In this document: positions 50,489 to 59,213 of the stretch, piece after piece
How positions within the stretch are numbered: the stretch's first letter is position 1
Layout: each line of letters begins with the position of its first letter
Assembly (NCBI RefSeq): GCF_030817655.1
Contig: NZ_JAUSZM010000003.1
Location: forward strand, 5,084,001 to 5,148,000
Direction of reading: 5' to 3'
Source: Streptomyces sp. V4I2
GTDB lineage: Bacteria; Actinomycetota; Actinomycetes; Streptomycetales; Streptomycetaceae
DNA: 64,000 bases
Program-made: the position numbers and the translations under genes
The notes under the pieces: model-generated
Databases searched by the model: none
The model's input: the letters and a program-made list of their open reading frames with translations, nothing else
What the model was told of the DNA's origin: nothing

Positions 50489-50490
50489 GG
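50473..50490 (+). promoter_or_regulatory. SoxR-type operator upstream of the quinone reductase
   Basis: CCTCAAGCGAGCTTGAGG is an 18-base box with seven-base arms identical to the known SoxR box (CCTCAAG...CTTGAGG) plus a further G/C pair. It overlaps a MerR-type promoter: TTGACC at 50469-50474, a 19-base spacer and AACAGT at 50494-50499. SoxR of Streptomyces responds to redox-active antibiotics such as actinorhodin. Confidence 0.88.
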
Positions 50491-50549
50491 TTGAACAGTG
50501 GACCCCTGACCACAGCACCACAGCGCCACCAACCGATGGGGGACCCCAC

Positions 50550-51530
50550 ATGCACGCCATCCGCCTGCACGCCTTCGGCCCTGCCGACAACCTCACCTAC
50601 GAGCAGACCGACGACCCCCGGCCCGGCCCCGGCCAGGTCCGGATCGCCGTAGCGGCGGCCGGGGTCCACCTCCTCGACACCGCCCTGCGCGAGGGCATGC
50701 AGGGCCCCCTCCCCGAGCCGCCCGCCCTGCCCACCATCCCCGGCCGCGAGGTCGCCGGCGTCGTCGAGTCCCTCGGCGAAGGCGTCGCCGCGCTGTGGCT
50801 CGGCAAGCACGTGGTCGCCCACCTCGGCTTCGCCCCCGGCGGCTACGCCGAACTCGCCGTCACCGACGTCGAACGCGTCCACGAGATCCCCGCGAACCTG
50901 GACTACGCCCAGGCCGTCGCGATGATCGGCACGGGCCGTACGACGATGGGGATCCTGCAGTTCGCCGAGCTCGGCCCCGACTCGGTCGCCGTCATCCCGG
51001 CCGCCGCCGGCGGCATCGGCACCCTCCTCGTCCAGTACGCCAAGCACGCCGGCGCCACCGTCATCGGCCTCGCCGGCGGCCCCGAGAAGGCCGCCCTCGT
51101 CCAGGCGAACGGCGCCGACCTCGCCGTCGACTACAAGGACCCGTCCTGGCCGGACAAGATCCGCGCCTACCTCGGCGGACGCACCGCCACCGTCGTCTTC
51201 GACGGCGTCGGCGGCGACATCGCCCGCGAGACCGTCGCCCTCCTCGGCCCCGGCGGCAAGCACATCGTCTTCGGCTGGTCCGGAGAAGGCCTCCACGACG
51301 GCAGCCCCTACCTCGTCGACGGCGTCTCCGAGCAGGTCCTCGGCCCCGTGATGATGCAGAAGACCGGCGGCCCCAACCCCGTACGCACCCTCGAACTGCG
51401 CGCCCTCACCCAGGCAGCCGAAGGCCGCCTCACCCCCGCCGTGCAACGCTTCCCGCTCGCCGAGGCCGCCGCCGCGCACCGGGCCCTGGAGACCCGCCGG
51501 ACCACCGGAAAGGTGGTTCTTGAACCATGA
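50550..51530 (+). CDS. NADPH:quinone reductase, zinc-free MDR family (SoxR target)
   Basis: This is a 326-residue medium-chain reductase from ATG 50550, with GGGGGA upstream. ALPTIPGREVAGVVESLGEG and VIPAAAGGIGTLLVQYAKHA (NADPH-binding AAxxGxG) are typical of the QOR branch. The structural-zinc Cys cluster is absent. With the SoxR box just upstream it matches the SoxR-regulated oxidoreductase of S. coelicolor (SCO4266, as I recall). It likely handles redox-cycling quinones. The stop overlaps the start of the MFS gene (ATGA). Confidence 0.93.
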   Translation: MHAIRLHAFGPADNLTYEQTDDPRPGPGQVRIAVAAAGVHLLDTALREGMQGPLPEPPALPTIPGREVAGVVESLGEGVAALWLGKHVVAHLGFAPGGYAELAVTDVERVHEIPANLDYAQAVAMIGTGRTTMGILQFAELGPDSVAVIPAAAGGIGTLLVQYAKHAGATVIGLAGGPEKAALVQANGADLAVDYKDPSWPDKIRAYLGGRTATVVFDGVGGDIARETVALLGPGGKHIVFGWSGEGLHDGSPYLVDGVSEQVLGPVMMQKTGGPNPVRTLELRALTQAAEGRLTPAVQRFPLAEAAAAHRALETRRTTGKVVLEP

Positions 51531-53068
51531 CCTCCGCAGATGCGACCGGCCGCGATCCATGGTCTTCTGGCCGGATGAGCGCCACCTCGACAGGTGATCA
51601 GGCGGACGCCGACCCACGCCGCTGGTGGGGCCTGGTGGTCATCGCCCTCGCACAGCTGATGGTCGTCCTCGACGCGACCATCGTGAACATCGCGCTCCCT
51701 TCCGCACAGCGCGACCTCGGCATCTCCGACGGCGACCGGCAATGGGTGATCACCGCCTACACGCTCGCCTTCGGCGGCCTCCTCCTGCTCGGCGGCCGCA
51801 TCGCCGACCTGGTCGGCCGCAAACGCACCTTCGTCATCGGCCTCGTGGGCTTCGCCGCCGCCTCCGCACTCGGCGGAGCCGCCACCGGCTCCGGCATGCT
51901 CTTCGGCGCCCGCGCCCTCCAGGGCGCCTTCGCCGCCGTACTGGCCCCCTCCGCGCTCTCCCTGCTGACGACGACCTTCACCGACCCCAAGGAACGCGGA
52001 AAGGCCTTCGGCATCTACGGCGCCCTCGCCGGCAGCGGCGCCGCGATCGGCTTCATCGTCGGCGGCCTGCTCACCGAGTACCTGAACTGGCGCTGGTGCC
52101 TCTACGTCAACATCCCCGTCGCCGTCGTCGCCGTCGTCGGCGCCCTCGTCCTCCTCCACGACCGCCCCAGGCACCCGGGCGCCCGCCTGGACGTCCCCGG
52201 CGTCCTGCTCGGCTGCGGCGGCCTCGTCGCCATCGTCTACGGCTTCAGCGAGGCGCAACCCCGGGGCTGGACCGACGCCCTCGTCCTCACGTTCTTCGCC
52301 GCCGGAGTCGTACTCCTCACGACGTTCGTGTGGTGGCAGACCCGCGCCCGCACGCCCCTGCTGCCCCTTCACATCCTCAAGGACCGCAACCGCGCCGGCT
52401 GCTTCCTCACCATGGGCCTCGCCGTCATCGGCATGTTCGGCCTGTTCCTCTTCATGACCTACTACCTCCAGGTCGTCCTCGCCTACTCCCCCGTGCAGAC
52501 CGGCCTCGCCTTCCTCCCCCTCACCGCCTCGATCATCATCGGCTCCACCCAGATCTCGGCCCGCCTGATCAACCGCGTACCGCCCCGAGCCCTCATGGCC
52601 CCCGGCATGCTCCTCGCCTCGGCCGGCATGGTCGTCCTCACCCGGATGACGGTGGACAGCGCCTACGCCACCGAGATCCTCCCCGCCCTGATCCTCATGG
52701 GCCTCGGCATGGGCCTCACCTTCATGCCGGTCTTCTCCACCGCCACCGCGGGCGTCGCCCCCCAGGACTCCGGCGTCACCTCGGCCACCCTCAACACCTC
52801 ACAACAGGTGGGCGGCTCCATCGGTACGGCCCTGCTCAACACCATCGCCACCACCAGCAGCACCGCCTACCTCACCGCCCACCTCACCGACCCCGGCGGC
52901 GGCGCCCAGACCGCCAAGGAGGCCGTCGTCCACGGCTACACGGTCGCCATCTGGTGGGCCGCCGCCATCATGCTGCTGGCCGGCCTGATCGCGGCCCTGA
53001 TGGTCACGGCCAAACCCCCCAAGCACGGCGCCTCGGCACACACGCCGGTACCGGAATCGGTGGCCTGA
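51527..53068 (+). CDS. MFS exporter, DHA2 (EmrB/QacA, 14-TM) family
   Basis: This 513-residue transporter overlaps the quinone reductase stop by four bases. An internal ATG at 51575 is a possible start. It has LVVIALAQLMVVLDATIVNI (helix 1 with motif D1), GGRIADLVGRKRTF (motif A) and APSALSLLTTTFTDPKERGK. About 14 membrane helices are expected. The pairing of a SoxR-driven reductase with an exporter suggests defence against, or export of, redox-active compounds. The actual drug is unknown. Confidence 0.93.
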   Translation: MTSADATGRDPWSSGRMSATSTGDQADADPRRWWGLVVIALAQLMVVLDATIVNIALPSAQRDLGISDGDRQWVITAYTLAFGGLLLLGGRIADLVGRKRTFVIGLVGFAAASALGGAATGSGMLFGARALQGAFAAVLAPSALSLLTTTFTDPKERGKAFGIYGALAGSGAAIGFIVGGLLTEYLNWRWCLYVNIPVAVVAVVGALVLLHDRPRHPGARLDVPGVLLGCGGLVAIVYGFSEAQPRGWTDALVLTFFAAGVVLLTTFVWWQTRARTPLLPLHILKDRNRAGCFLTMGLAVIGMFGLFLFMTYYLQVVLAYSPVQTGLAFLPLTASIIIGSTQISARLINRVPPRALMAPGMLLASAGMVVLTRMTVDSAYATEILPALILMGLGMGLTFMPVFSTATAGVAPQDSGVTSATLNTSQQVGGSIGTALLNTIATTSSTAYLTAHLTDPGGGAQTAKEAVVHGYTVAIWWAAAIMLLAGLIAALMVTAKPPKHGASAHTPVPESVA

Positions 53069-53113
53069 ACAATTCGCATGAGGCGCGTCACGCACGCCGG
53101 TAGGGTCCGCAGC

Positions 53114-54001
53114 GTGATCGATATCCCGGACGAACTGGCCGCCTCACAGGAGGAGTTCAACGGAGAGGCGGGCCGCGCGTTCATCGCCGGGCTGCCGGAC
53201 CTGACGGCCGAATTCCTGGAACGCTGGGAACTGACGGTCGACGGACGGCCGATGCACGGGGTCGCCGCCCTGGTCCTGCCGGTCGTCCGCGCGGACGACA
53301 CCCGGGCCGTACTGAAACTCCAGCTCCTCGACGAGGAGAGCGAGGGCGAACCGGTCGCCCTGCGCGTCTGGGACGGCGACCGGGCCGTACGGCTCCTCGA
53401 CCACGACGAGACGACCGGAACCATGCTCCTCGAACGCCTCGACGCCACCCGCATGCTGTCCCACCTGGACGACACCCGCGCGGCCGTCCTGGTCATCGCC
53501 CGCCTCCTGGCCCACCTCACCTCCGTACCGGCCCCACCGGGCATGCGCCGCCTCGGCGACATCGCACAGGCCATGCTCGACCGGGCCCCCCGGGCCCTGA
53601 ACCACATCCCGGACCCGGAAACCCGCCGCCTGGTCACCGACTGCGCGGCCGCCGTACGCGAAGTGGCCGACGACCCCGGCGACCGCCTCCTCCACTGGGA
53701 CCTCCACGACGAGAACGTCCTCGCCTCCGACCGCGCCCCCTGGCTCGCCATCGACCCCAAACCCCTCGCCGGCGACCCCGGCTTCGAACTCTGGCCCGCC
53801 CTCGCCAACCGCTTCGACGCCGACGAGATCCGCTGGCGCTTCGACGCCATGACCGACGTACTCGCCCTCGACCGCGCACGCGCGCGTGCCTGGACCCTCG
53901 GCCGGCTCCTCCAGAACACCCTCTGGGACGTCGAGGACGGCCGCCCACCGGACCCCCGGCAACTGGAAATCGCCAGGCGCCTGAGAAACCACCCGGGCTA
54001 G
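53114..54001 (+). CDS. Aminoglycoside/hydroxyurea phosphotransferase-family kinase (APH(6)-like)
   Basis: The protein has 295 residues from GTG 53114, with TAGGGT ending eight bases before it (leaderless pattern). LLHWDLHDENVLASD is the Brenner catalytic motif HxDxxxxN, and WLAIDPKPLAGDPGFELWPA holds the metal-binding Asp. LKLQLLDEESEGEPVALRVW supplies the ATP Lys and Glu. It is closest in text to streptomycin 6-kinase and hydroxyurea phosphotransferase. The actual substrate is unknown and resistance should not be assumed. A GNAT gene follows nine bases later. Confidence 0.88.
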   Translation: MIDIPDELAASQEEFNGEAGRAFIAGLPDLTAEFLERWELTVDGRPMHGVAALVLPVVRADDTRAVLKLQLLDEESEGEPVALRVWDGDRAVRLLDHDETTGTMLLERLDATRMLSHLDDTRAAVLVIARLLAHLTSVPAPPGMRRLGDIAQAMLDRAPRALNHIPDPETRRLVTDCAAAVREVADDPGDRLLHWDLHDENVLASDRAPWLAIDPKPLAGDPGFELWPALANRFDADEIRWRFDAMTDVLALDRARARAWTLGRLLQNTLWDVEDGRPPDPRQLEIARRLRNHPG

Positions 54002-54010
54002 CCTCCCCCC

Positions 54011-54490
54011 ATGATCCGCGCCGCGACCCCCGCCGACATCCCCGCCATCCACACCTTCGTCCGCGAACTCGCCGAGTACGAGAAGGCACCGCACGAGGCC
54101 AAGGCGACCCCGGACCAACTCCACGAGGCCCTCTTCGGCGAACGCCCGGCCGCCTACGCCCACATCGCCACCGACGACACGACCGGCGAACCGGTCGGCT
54201 TCGCCCTGTGGTTCCTGAACTTCTCCACCTGGCGCGGCGTCCACGGCATCTACCTCGAAGACCTCTACGTCCGCCCCACCGCCCGAGGCGGCGGCCACGG
54301 CAAAGCCTTGCTCACCGAGCTGGCACGGATCTGCGTGGAGCGCGGCTACGAGCGCCTGGAGTGGTCGGTCCTGAACTGGAACGCACCGTCGATCGCGTTC
54401 TACGAGGCGCTGGGCGCCCGCCCGCAGGACGAGTGGACGGTGTACCGGCTGACGGACGGGGCGCTGCGGACGCTGGGGGCGACGGCATGA
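54011..54490 (+). CDS. GNAT acetyltransferase, diamine/spermidine type
   Basis: This 159-residue protein with IRAATPADIPAIHTFVRELA, GIYLEDLYVRPTARGGGHGK, and LEWSVLNWNAPSIAFYEALG matches the diamine (SSAT-like) N-acetyltransferase group, including the W-N-x-x-A-x-x-FY end motif. It starts nine bases after the kinase stop and is probably cotranscribed. A strong terminator follows. Polyamine acetylation is the likely reaction. Confidence 0.9.
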   Translation: MIRAATPADIPAIHTFVRELAEYEKAPHEAKATPDQLHEALFGERPAAYAHIATDDTTGEPVGFALWFLNFSTWRGVHGIYLEDLYVRPTARGGGHGKALLTELARICVERGYERLEWSVLNWNAPSIAFYEALGARPQDEWTVYRLTDGALRTLGATA

Positions 54491-54492
54491 AG

Positions 54493-54528
54493 AAGCCCAG
54501 GACAGACACGGTCTGACCTGGGCTTTTC
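54493..54528 (+). terminator. Intrinsic terminator after the diamine acetyltransferase gene
   Basis: AAGCCCAGG and CCTGGGCTT enclose an inner stem CAGAC/GTCTG with the loop acg, then TTTCTT. It is a textbook factor-independent terminator, starting three bases past the stop codon. It also lies at the 3' end of the minus-strand tRNA gene. Confidence 0.95.
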
Positions 54529-54537
54529 TTGCTCGGG

Positions 54538-54611
54538 AGCCCCCTGTCGGATTCGAACCGACGACCTACGCATTACAAGTGCGTTGCTCTGGCCAACTGA
54601 GCTAAGGAGGC
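54538..54611 (-). tRNA. tRNA-Thr (anticodon TGT)
   Basis: The minus strand reads GCCTCCTTAGCTCAGTTGG in acceptor and D arm, GCACTTGTAATGC at the anticodon loop (TGT, threonine), GGTTCGAATCC in the T arm, and AGGGGGC as the closing acceptor arm. All four stems pair, with one G-T in the acceptor. The CCA end is not encoded. I see no duplicated 3' end nearby that would mark an integrated element. Confidence 0.97.
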
Positions 54612-54708
54612 CTGCACGCGGGTCACGCGTTTACGTGCCCGTGCAGTGTACCCAGGCCACAGGGTGCCCCTGTCGAAAATTTCGGCGAAGTTCACACTCC
54701 CCCAGGTA

Positions 54709-54738
54709 CTGACAGAAGACGTGAACGCCAGGTACCGT
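54709..54738 (+). promoter_or_regulatory. Promoter of msiK
   Basis: CTGACA (54709-54714) and TACCGT (54733-54738) are spaced by 18 bases. They would start a leader of about 110 bases containing a DasR-like site. Confidence 0.5.
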
Positions 54739-54756
54739 CCAGACCCAGTCCGCACG

Positions 54757-54772
54757 TGTGGACTACACCACC
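54757..54772 (+). promoter_or_regulatory. DasR-like site in the msiK leader
   Basis: TGTGGACTACACCACC fits 12 of 16 positions of the dre consensus and shares CTACACCAC with dre site 1 of nagKA. Its place just downstream of the putative transcription start suits a repressor roadblock. Confidence 0.4.
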
Positions 54773-54855
54773 CTGGGCTCTGCCCGGGGCGGCTCACCAC
54801 CTTCCTACAACGGATCGTCCGGCACGTTCCTGCCGGTAGAAGGGGGCCCTTCACC

Positions 54856-55992
<1,137 letters not shown>

Positions 55993-56039
55993 GGCGACAA
56001 GAGCGACCAACCCGGGCGAATTCACCCGCGTTGACGAAG

Positions 56040-56070
56040 AGGGCCCCGCAGCCTGCTGCGGGGCCCTTCT
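56040..56070 (+). terminator. Terminator after msiK
   Basis: AGGGCCCCGCAG and CTGCGGGGCCCT form a perfect 12-base stem with the loop cctg, followed by tct, 47 bases after the msiK stop. Confidence 0.92.
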
Positions 56071-56209
56071 CGTTGTCGACAAATACCCCGGCAGACCGGT
56101 CATTTCGAGCAGTGTGCGTCAACCCGCTACCCAGAAAAAGGCACCACTTCATCCCCCGAACCGGTGACTAAATGTCGCCAAATCATCACCCCGCGCTACC
56201 CTCACACGC

Positions 56210-56662
56210 GTGAAGCACTCCACTAACCAACAGACGCGACGCGGCCGGGGCCCCGCCCGCCGGATCGGCCGCACCCTCGCCCTCGTCCTGCCCGTCGTCC
56301 TGGTGCTCTCCGGGACCCTCGCGGTCACCCGAGTCAACTGGTCGGGGAATCCCGCGAACTCGGTGCTCACCGCGTCGGACGCCACACTGTCGGACGCCAA
56401 GGCGCCCGCCGCCCGTACTCCGCAGGATGTCCTGCGCGACCAGCTCCTGACCGAACTCCAGGAGCGGAACCCGGGCGTCGCGCTCACGCACCTCCAGGAG
56501 GCGGTCAACGGCCGTCCGTCGCTGGCGAAGCACTGTGTGTCCATCGCGCGTGCCCTGGGCCGTGCCGCGGTCCGTGTGTACGGGCCCACGCGGGCGCAGT
56601 CCTACGCCCGCCCGGTCTGTGACACGTCCTTCGCCACAGGCGTGGCGGCGGCGCACAGCTGA
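56210..56662 (+). CDS. Hypothetical exported or membrane-anchored protein
   Basis: The protein has 150 residues from GTG 56210. TACCCT ends seven bases before it (leaderless pattern). The basic N terminus (QQTRRGRGPARRIGR) precedes one hydrophobic helix (TLALVLPVVLVLSGTLAVT). The outside part has two Cys (KHCVSIA and RPVCDTS) that may form a disulfide. No family is recognised. I know it only as a conserved neighbour of msiK in Streptomyces. Confidence 0.75.
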   Translation: MKHSTNQQTRRGRGPARRIGRTLALVLPVVLVLSGTLAVTRVNWSGNPANSVLTASDATLSDAKAPAARTPQDVLRDQLLTELQERNPGVALTHLQEAVNGRPSLAKHCVSIARALGRAAVRVYGPTRAQSYARPVCDTSFATGVAAAHS

Positions 56663-56754
56663 GCAGGGTCCAACGGGGGGGGAGGGTGGTAACGGCAGAT
56701 TAACGAACGGTTGCTGGCCCTGGCCGCGGGCGGGACGCAACATACAGTTCGGTC

Positions 56755-57486
56755 ATGAGCGATCCGAACGCCGCGTCCCGCCCTGTTCAAGCCGTCATTC
56801 TGGCCGGCGGTCAGGGCTCCCGGCTGCGTCCCTACACGGACGACCGGCCCAAGCCGATGGTCGAGATCCCCGGTACGGGGACTCCGATCATCGGCCATCA
56901 GCTTGTCTGGCTGGCGGAGGAGGGCGTGACGGACGTGGTGGTCAGTTGCGGCCATCTCGCCGACGTCCTGCAGAAGTGGCTGGAGAGCGCCGATCTTCCG
57001 GTGAACGTCAAGACGGTCGTCGAGACGGAGCCGCTGGGGCGTGGTGGCGGTCTGAAGTACGCCGCCGCGCACCTTCCGCACCCGGACCGGGCCTGGTACG
57101 CCACCAACGGCGACATCTGGACCCGTTTCTCGCTGCGTGACATGGCGGACTTCCACACCGAGCGCGACGCGGTGGCGACCATCGCGCTGGCCCGCCCGCG
57201 TATTCCGTGGGGGGCGGTGCAGACGGACGGCTTCGGGCACGTCACGGACTTCATCGAGTCTCCGCCGACGACGTACGAGATCAATGCGGGCCTGTATGTC
57301 TTCTCGCCGGAGTTCGCCGGGCTGCTGCCCGAGCGCGGCGATCATGAGCGTACGACGTTTCCCCACCTTGCGCGTGAGCGGCGGTTGGCCGGCTTCCCGA
57401 TTCCGCAGGGTTCGTATTGGCGTGCCATCGACACGGCCAAGGATCTGACAGAGGCCGCGAAGGAACTGGCGGCGCTGGGGCGTTAG
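56755..57486 (+). CDS. Sugar-1-phosphate nucleotidyltransferase family protein
   Basis: This 243-residue protein with VQAVILAGGQGSRLRPYTDD and RPKPMVEIPG shows the nucleotide-binding loop and the Lys of the NDP-sugar pyrophosphorylase family. ATNGDIWTRF carries the metal Asp. YEINAGLYVFSPEF and SYWRAIDTAKDL complete the fold. It is short (no left-handed helix tail), like mannose-1-phosphate guanylyltransferases or RmlA-like enzymes. The sugar is unknown. Confidence 0.9.
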   Translation: MSDPNAASRPVQAVILAGGQGSRLRPYTDDRPKPMVEIPGTGTPIIGHQLVWLAEEGVTDVVVSCGHLADVLQKWLESADLPVNVKTVVETEPLGRGGGLKYAAAHLPHPDRAWYATNGDIWTRFSLRDMADFHTERDAVATIALARPRIPWGAVQTDGFGHVTDFIESPPTTYEINAGLYVFSPEFAGLLPERGDHERTTFPHLARERRLAGFPIPQGSYWRAIDTAKDLTEAAKELAALGR

Positions 57487-57525
57487 GGCGCGTGCTCGGT
57501 CCGGCTGAAGGCTGCTCTGCTGGGG

Positions 57526-57790
57526 CGCTCACGGGGCGGGCAGGCGTCAAAGGTCCGCCTCGCCGCTGACCGAGGTGCCGTCCGCCGGCGTTCGTCCTTA
57601 CGGTTGGGCAGGCCGCCGACGGCCGGCAGTTCATCCCCGTACTGGACAAGGTGCGCGTCCGCGGGCCCGTCGGCCGTCCCCGCACCCGCCCGGACGCAGT
57701 CGCCGGGGCCAGGGCGTACTCGTCCCGCGGCAACCGCGCCCACCTGCGCAGGCGCGGCATGGCCTCGCCCGGACCAGAGCCGGGAGCCGC
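57526..57790 (+). pseudogene. IS5-family transposase remnant, frameshifted
   Basis: Translation gives RSRGGQASKVRLAAD, then, after a one-base shift near 57583, RCRPPAFVLTVGQAADGRQF, then GRPRTRPDAVAGARAYSSRG and NRAHLRRRG. This is the DDE core of Streptomyces IS5-type transposases (family text RSRGGLTTK-HLA-D, GRPRTRPD-V--D-AYSSR). The second catalytic Asp position reads GARAYSSRG, where an Asp is expected at Ala. No terminal repeats are seen. The remaining 380-base gap holds nothing else. Confidence 0.8.
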
Positions 57791-57870
57791 GCAGGTCTTC
57801 GAGGGGCGTGGCCCGCTGCCGCCCGGGGAGCGAGGATCGTGCGCCACCGGTGCGGAGCCGGCCCGCGGGC

Positions 57871-58233
57871 TCAGACGAGGGCGGCGACGATGACGGCGAC
57901 GCGGGCGTAGTGGAAGCGCTCCCAGCGGTGCATCTGCTCCTTCCAGTCCTCGGGCCGGTTCTCGGGGGTCCATGTCTTGTTCCGGTTGTTGATCGGGACG
58001 AGCAGCAGGAGCGACATGACCACGCTGAGGAGCAGCAGCGCGCCGGCGGTGACGACGAGGCCTGTGCCGTCGTGGTGCCATCCGGCGACGGCCCAGACCG
58101 CGACGAGGGCGAGCGAGCCTACGTACCAGACCGGCATCACGGCGCCGAGCATCCGGCCCCCGTGGGCGTGGCCGAGTTGGCCGCTGTCCTCCAGGAGTGC
58201 GTTGAGGTTGAGCATGACGACCCCGTTTGACAT
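57871..58233 (-). CDS. DUF1772-like membrane protein
   Basis: The protein has about 120 residues with three membrane helices: MLGAVMPVWYVGSLALVAVW, TGLVVTAGALLLLSVVMSLL, and RVAVIVAALV at the end. PINNRNKTWTPENRPEDWKE matches the DUF1772 (anthrone oxygenase-like) loop with N-x-x-W. The usual first helix is missing, so it is shorter than family members (about 150). It is divergent from a TetR gene and shares its operators, so the TetR protein probably controls it. Confidence 0.75.
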   Translation of the reverse strand: MSNGVVMLNLNALLEDSGQLGHAHGGRMLGAVMPVWYVGSLALVAVWAVAGWHHDGTGLVVTAGALLLLSVVMSLLLLVPINNRNKTWTPENRPEDWKEQMHRWERFHYARVAVIVAALV

Positions 58234-58234
58234 A

Positions 58235-58298
58235 TAGCATTGCTAGATGTCGAGTCAACGCTAGCACTGCTGCCGCTCGCTTGTCTAGCGGTGATAGG
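58235..58298. promoter_or_regulatory. Set of three TetR-type operator sites
   Basis: TAGCATTGCTA (58235-58245) is a perfect 11-base palindrome. TAGCACTGCTG (58262-58272) and TAGCGGTGATA (58286-58296) are weaker copies 27 and 24 bases apart. They cover the whole space between the divergent membrane-protein and TetR starts and overlap the TetR -10 box TAGGAT. Confidence 0.6.
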
Positions 58299-58306
58299 AT
58301 CGAGTC

Positions 58307-58885
58307 ATGTCGGTTCAGGAACGCAAGGAGCGCGAACGGGCGGTCCGCGAGCGCCTCATCGTGGCGACGGCCCGCGAACTCGCCGAGCAGCAGGGCTGGG
58401 ACGCGGTCACCACGCGCCGGCTCGCCGAGCGCATCGAGTACAGCCAGCCCGTCCTCTACAGCCACTTCCGCGGCAAACGGGAGATCATCGGCGCCGTCGC
58501 CCTGGAGGGCGCCACCGAAATGGCCGCGGCGGTGCGCGCCGCGACCGCCGCCGCAGAGGGCCCGCGCGAGCGGGTGTACGCCCTCGCTCGCGCCTACCTC
58601 GACTTCGCCACACGCAACCCGGCGGTCTACGACGCCATGTTCCAGCTCGACGGCGGTCTCCCGTACGCACAGGACGACACCCCGGAACCTCTCAAGGACG
58701 CTTTCGCCGCGCTGCTGGAGTGCCTCGGCGAGGTCGCCGGGGACGGCGTCGAACCGGGGCTGTTCACCGAGGTGTTCTGGGCGTCCCTGCACGGGGTGGC
58801 GACCCTGACCCGGTCGGGGCGGCTGCCGCCGGAGGACACCGAGCAGAGGGTGAAGCTGTTGGTGGACCGGCTCTCCATGGTCTGA
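58307..58885 (+). CDS. TetR-family regulator
   Basis: The protein has 192 residues from ATG 58307. TAGGAT ends six bases before it (leaderless). The helix-turn-helix is WDAVTTRRLAERIEYSQPVL with YSHFRGKREII (about residues 27-60). The ligand domain resembles TetR_C_13/WHG types (VYALARAYLDFATRNPAVYD, MFQLDGG). It likely represses itself and the divergent DUF1772-like gene, as shown by the repeated TAGCAnTGCTA sites. The ligand is unknown. Confidence 0.9.
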   Translation: MSVQERKERERAVRERLIVATARELAEQQGWDAVTTRRLAERIEYSQPVLYSHFRGKREIIGAVALEGATEMAAAVRAATAAAEGPRERVYALARAYLDFATRNPAVYDAMFQLDGGLPYAQDDTPEPLKDAFAALLECLGEVAGDGVEPGLFTEVFWASLHGVATLTRSGRLPPEDTEQRVKLLVDRLSMV

Positions 58886-59111
58886 CGCACGGTCCCGGCG
58901 GGCACGCGGCCGAGGCCCTCGGGCCCCGCTGCCTGCGTGCGGTGGCGCTTCGGGTCACTCGCGCCCACACGGCGCGGCCGCAGATCGCCGGGCCCCGTAC
59001 CCCGGACGGGCACCAGCCCCGGAAGCCGCGATGCTCATCGATCACGACCCGATACGCGCCCTAGCGGGGTCTGGCGGGAGTCTCTCCCGTACGACGAACG
59101 GGAGTCCCCTC

Positions 59112-59160
59112 ATACGGCGAAGGGCCCCGCACTTCAGCAGTGCGGGGCCCTTCGCCGTAT
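59112..59160. terminator. Very long perfect hairpin terminator (22-base stem)
   Basis: The arms 59112-59133 and 59139-59160 are perfectly complementary over 22 bases (atacggcgaagggccccgca...), with the loop tcagc. It lies 53 bases past the stop of the minus-strand DoxX gene and 226 bases past the TetR stop, and likely ends both. The rest of the 58886-59213 gap shows small stem-loops but no gene. Confidence 0.93.
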
Positions 59161-59213
59161 GGGCCAAGATGTTCAGCCGGCAGGCGTGCCCAGGATTCCG
59201 CCCACCGGCTCCG

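Noticed and set aside
53114..54490. APH-like kinase plus GNAT as an antibiotic resistance cassette
   Set aside because: Both are generic families, no resistance-specific motif is visible, and no biosynthetic cluster or mobile element is adjacent.
54538..54611. tRNA-Thr as an attachment site of an integrated element
   Set aside because: No integrase gene and no repeated tRNA 3' end are found within the window. The flanking genes are core genes.
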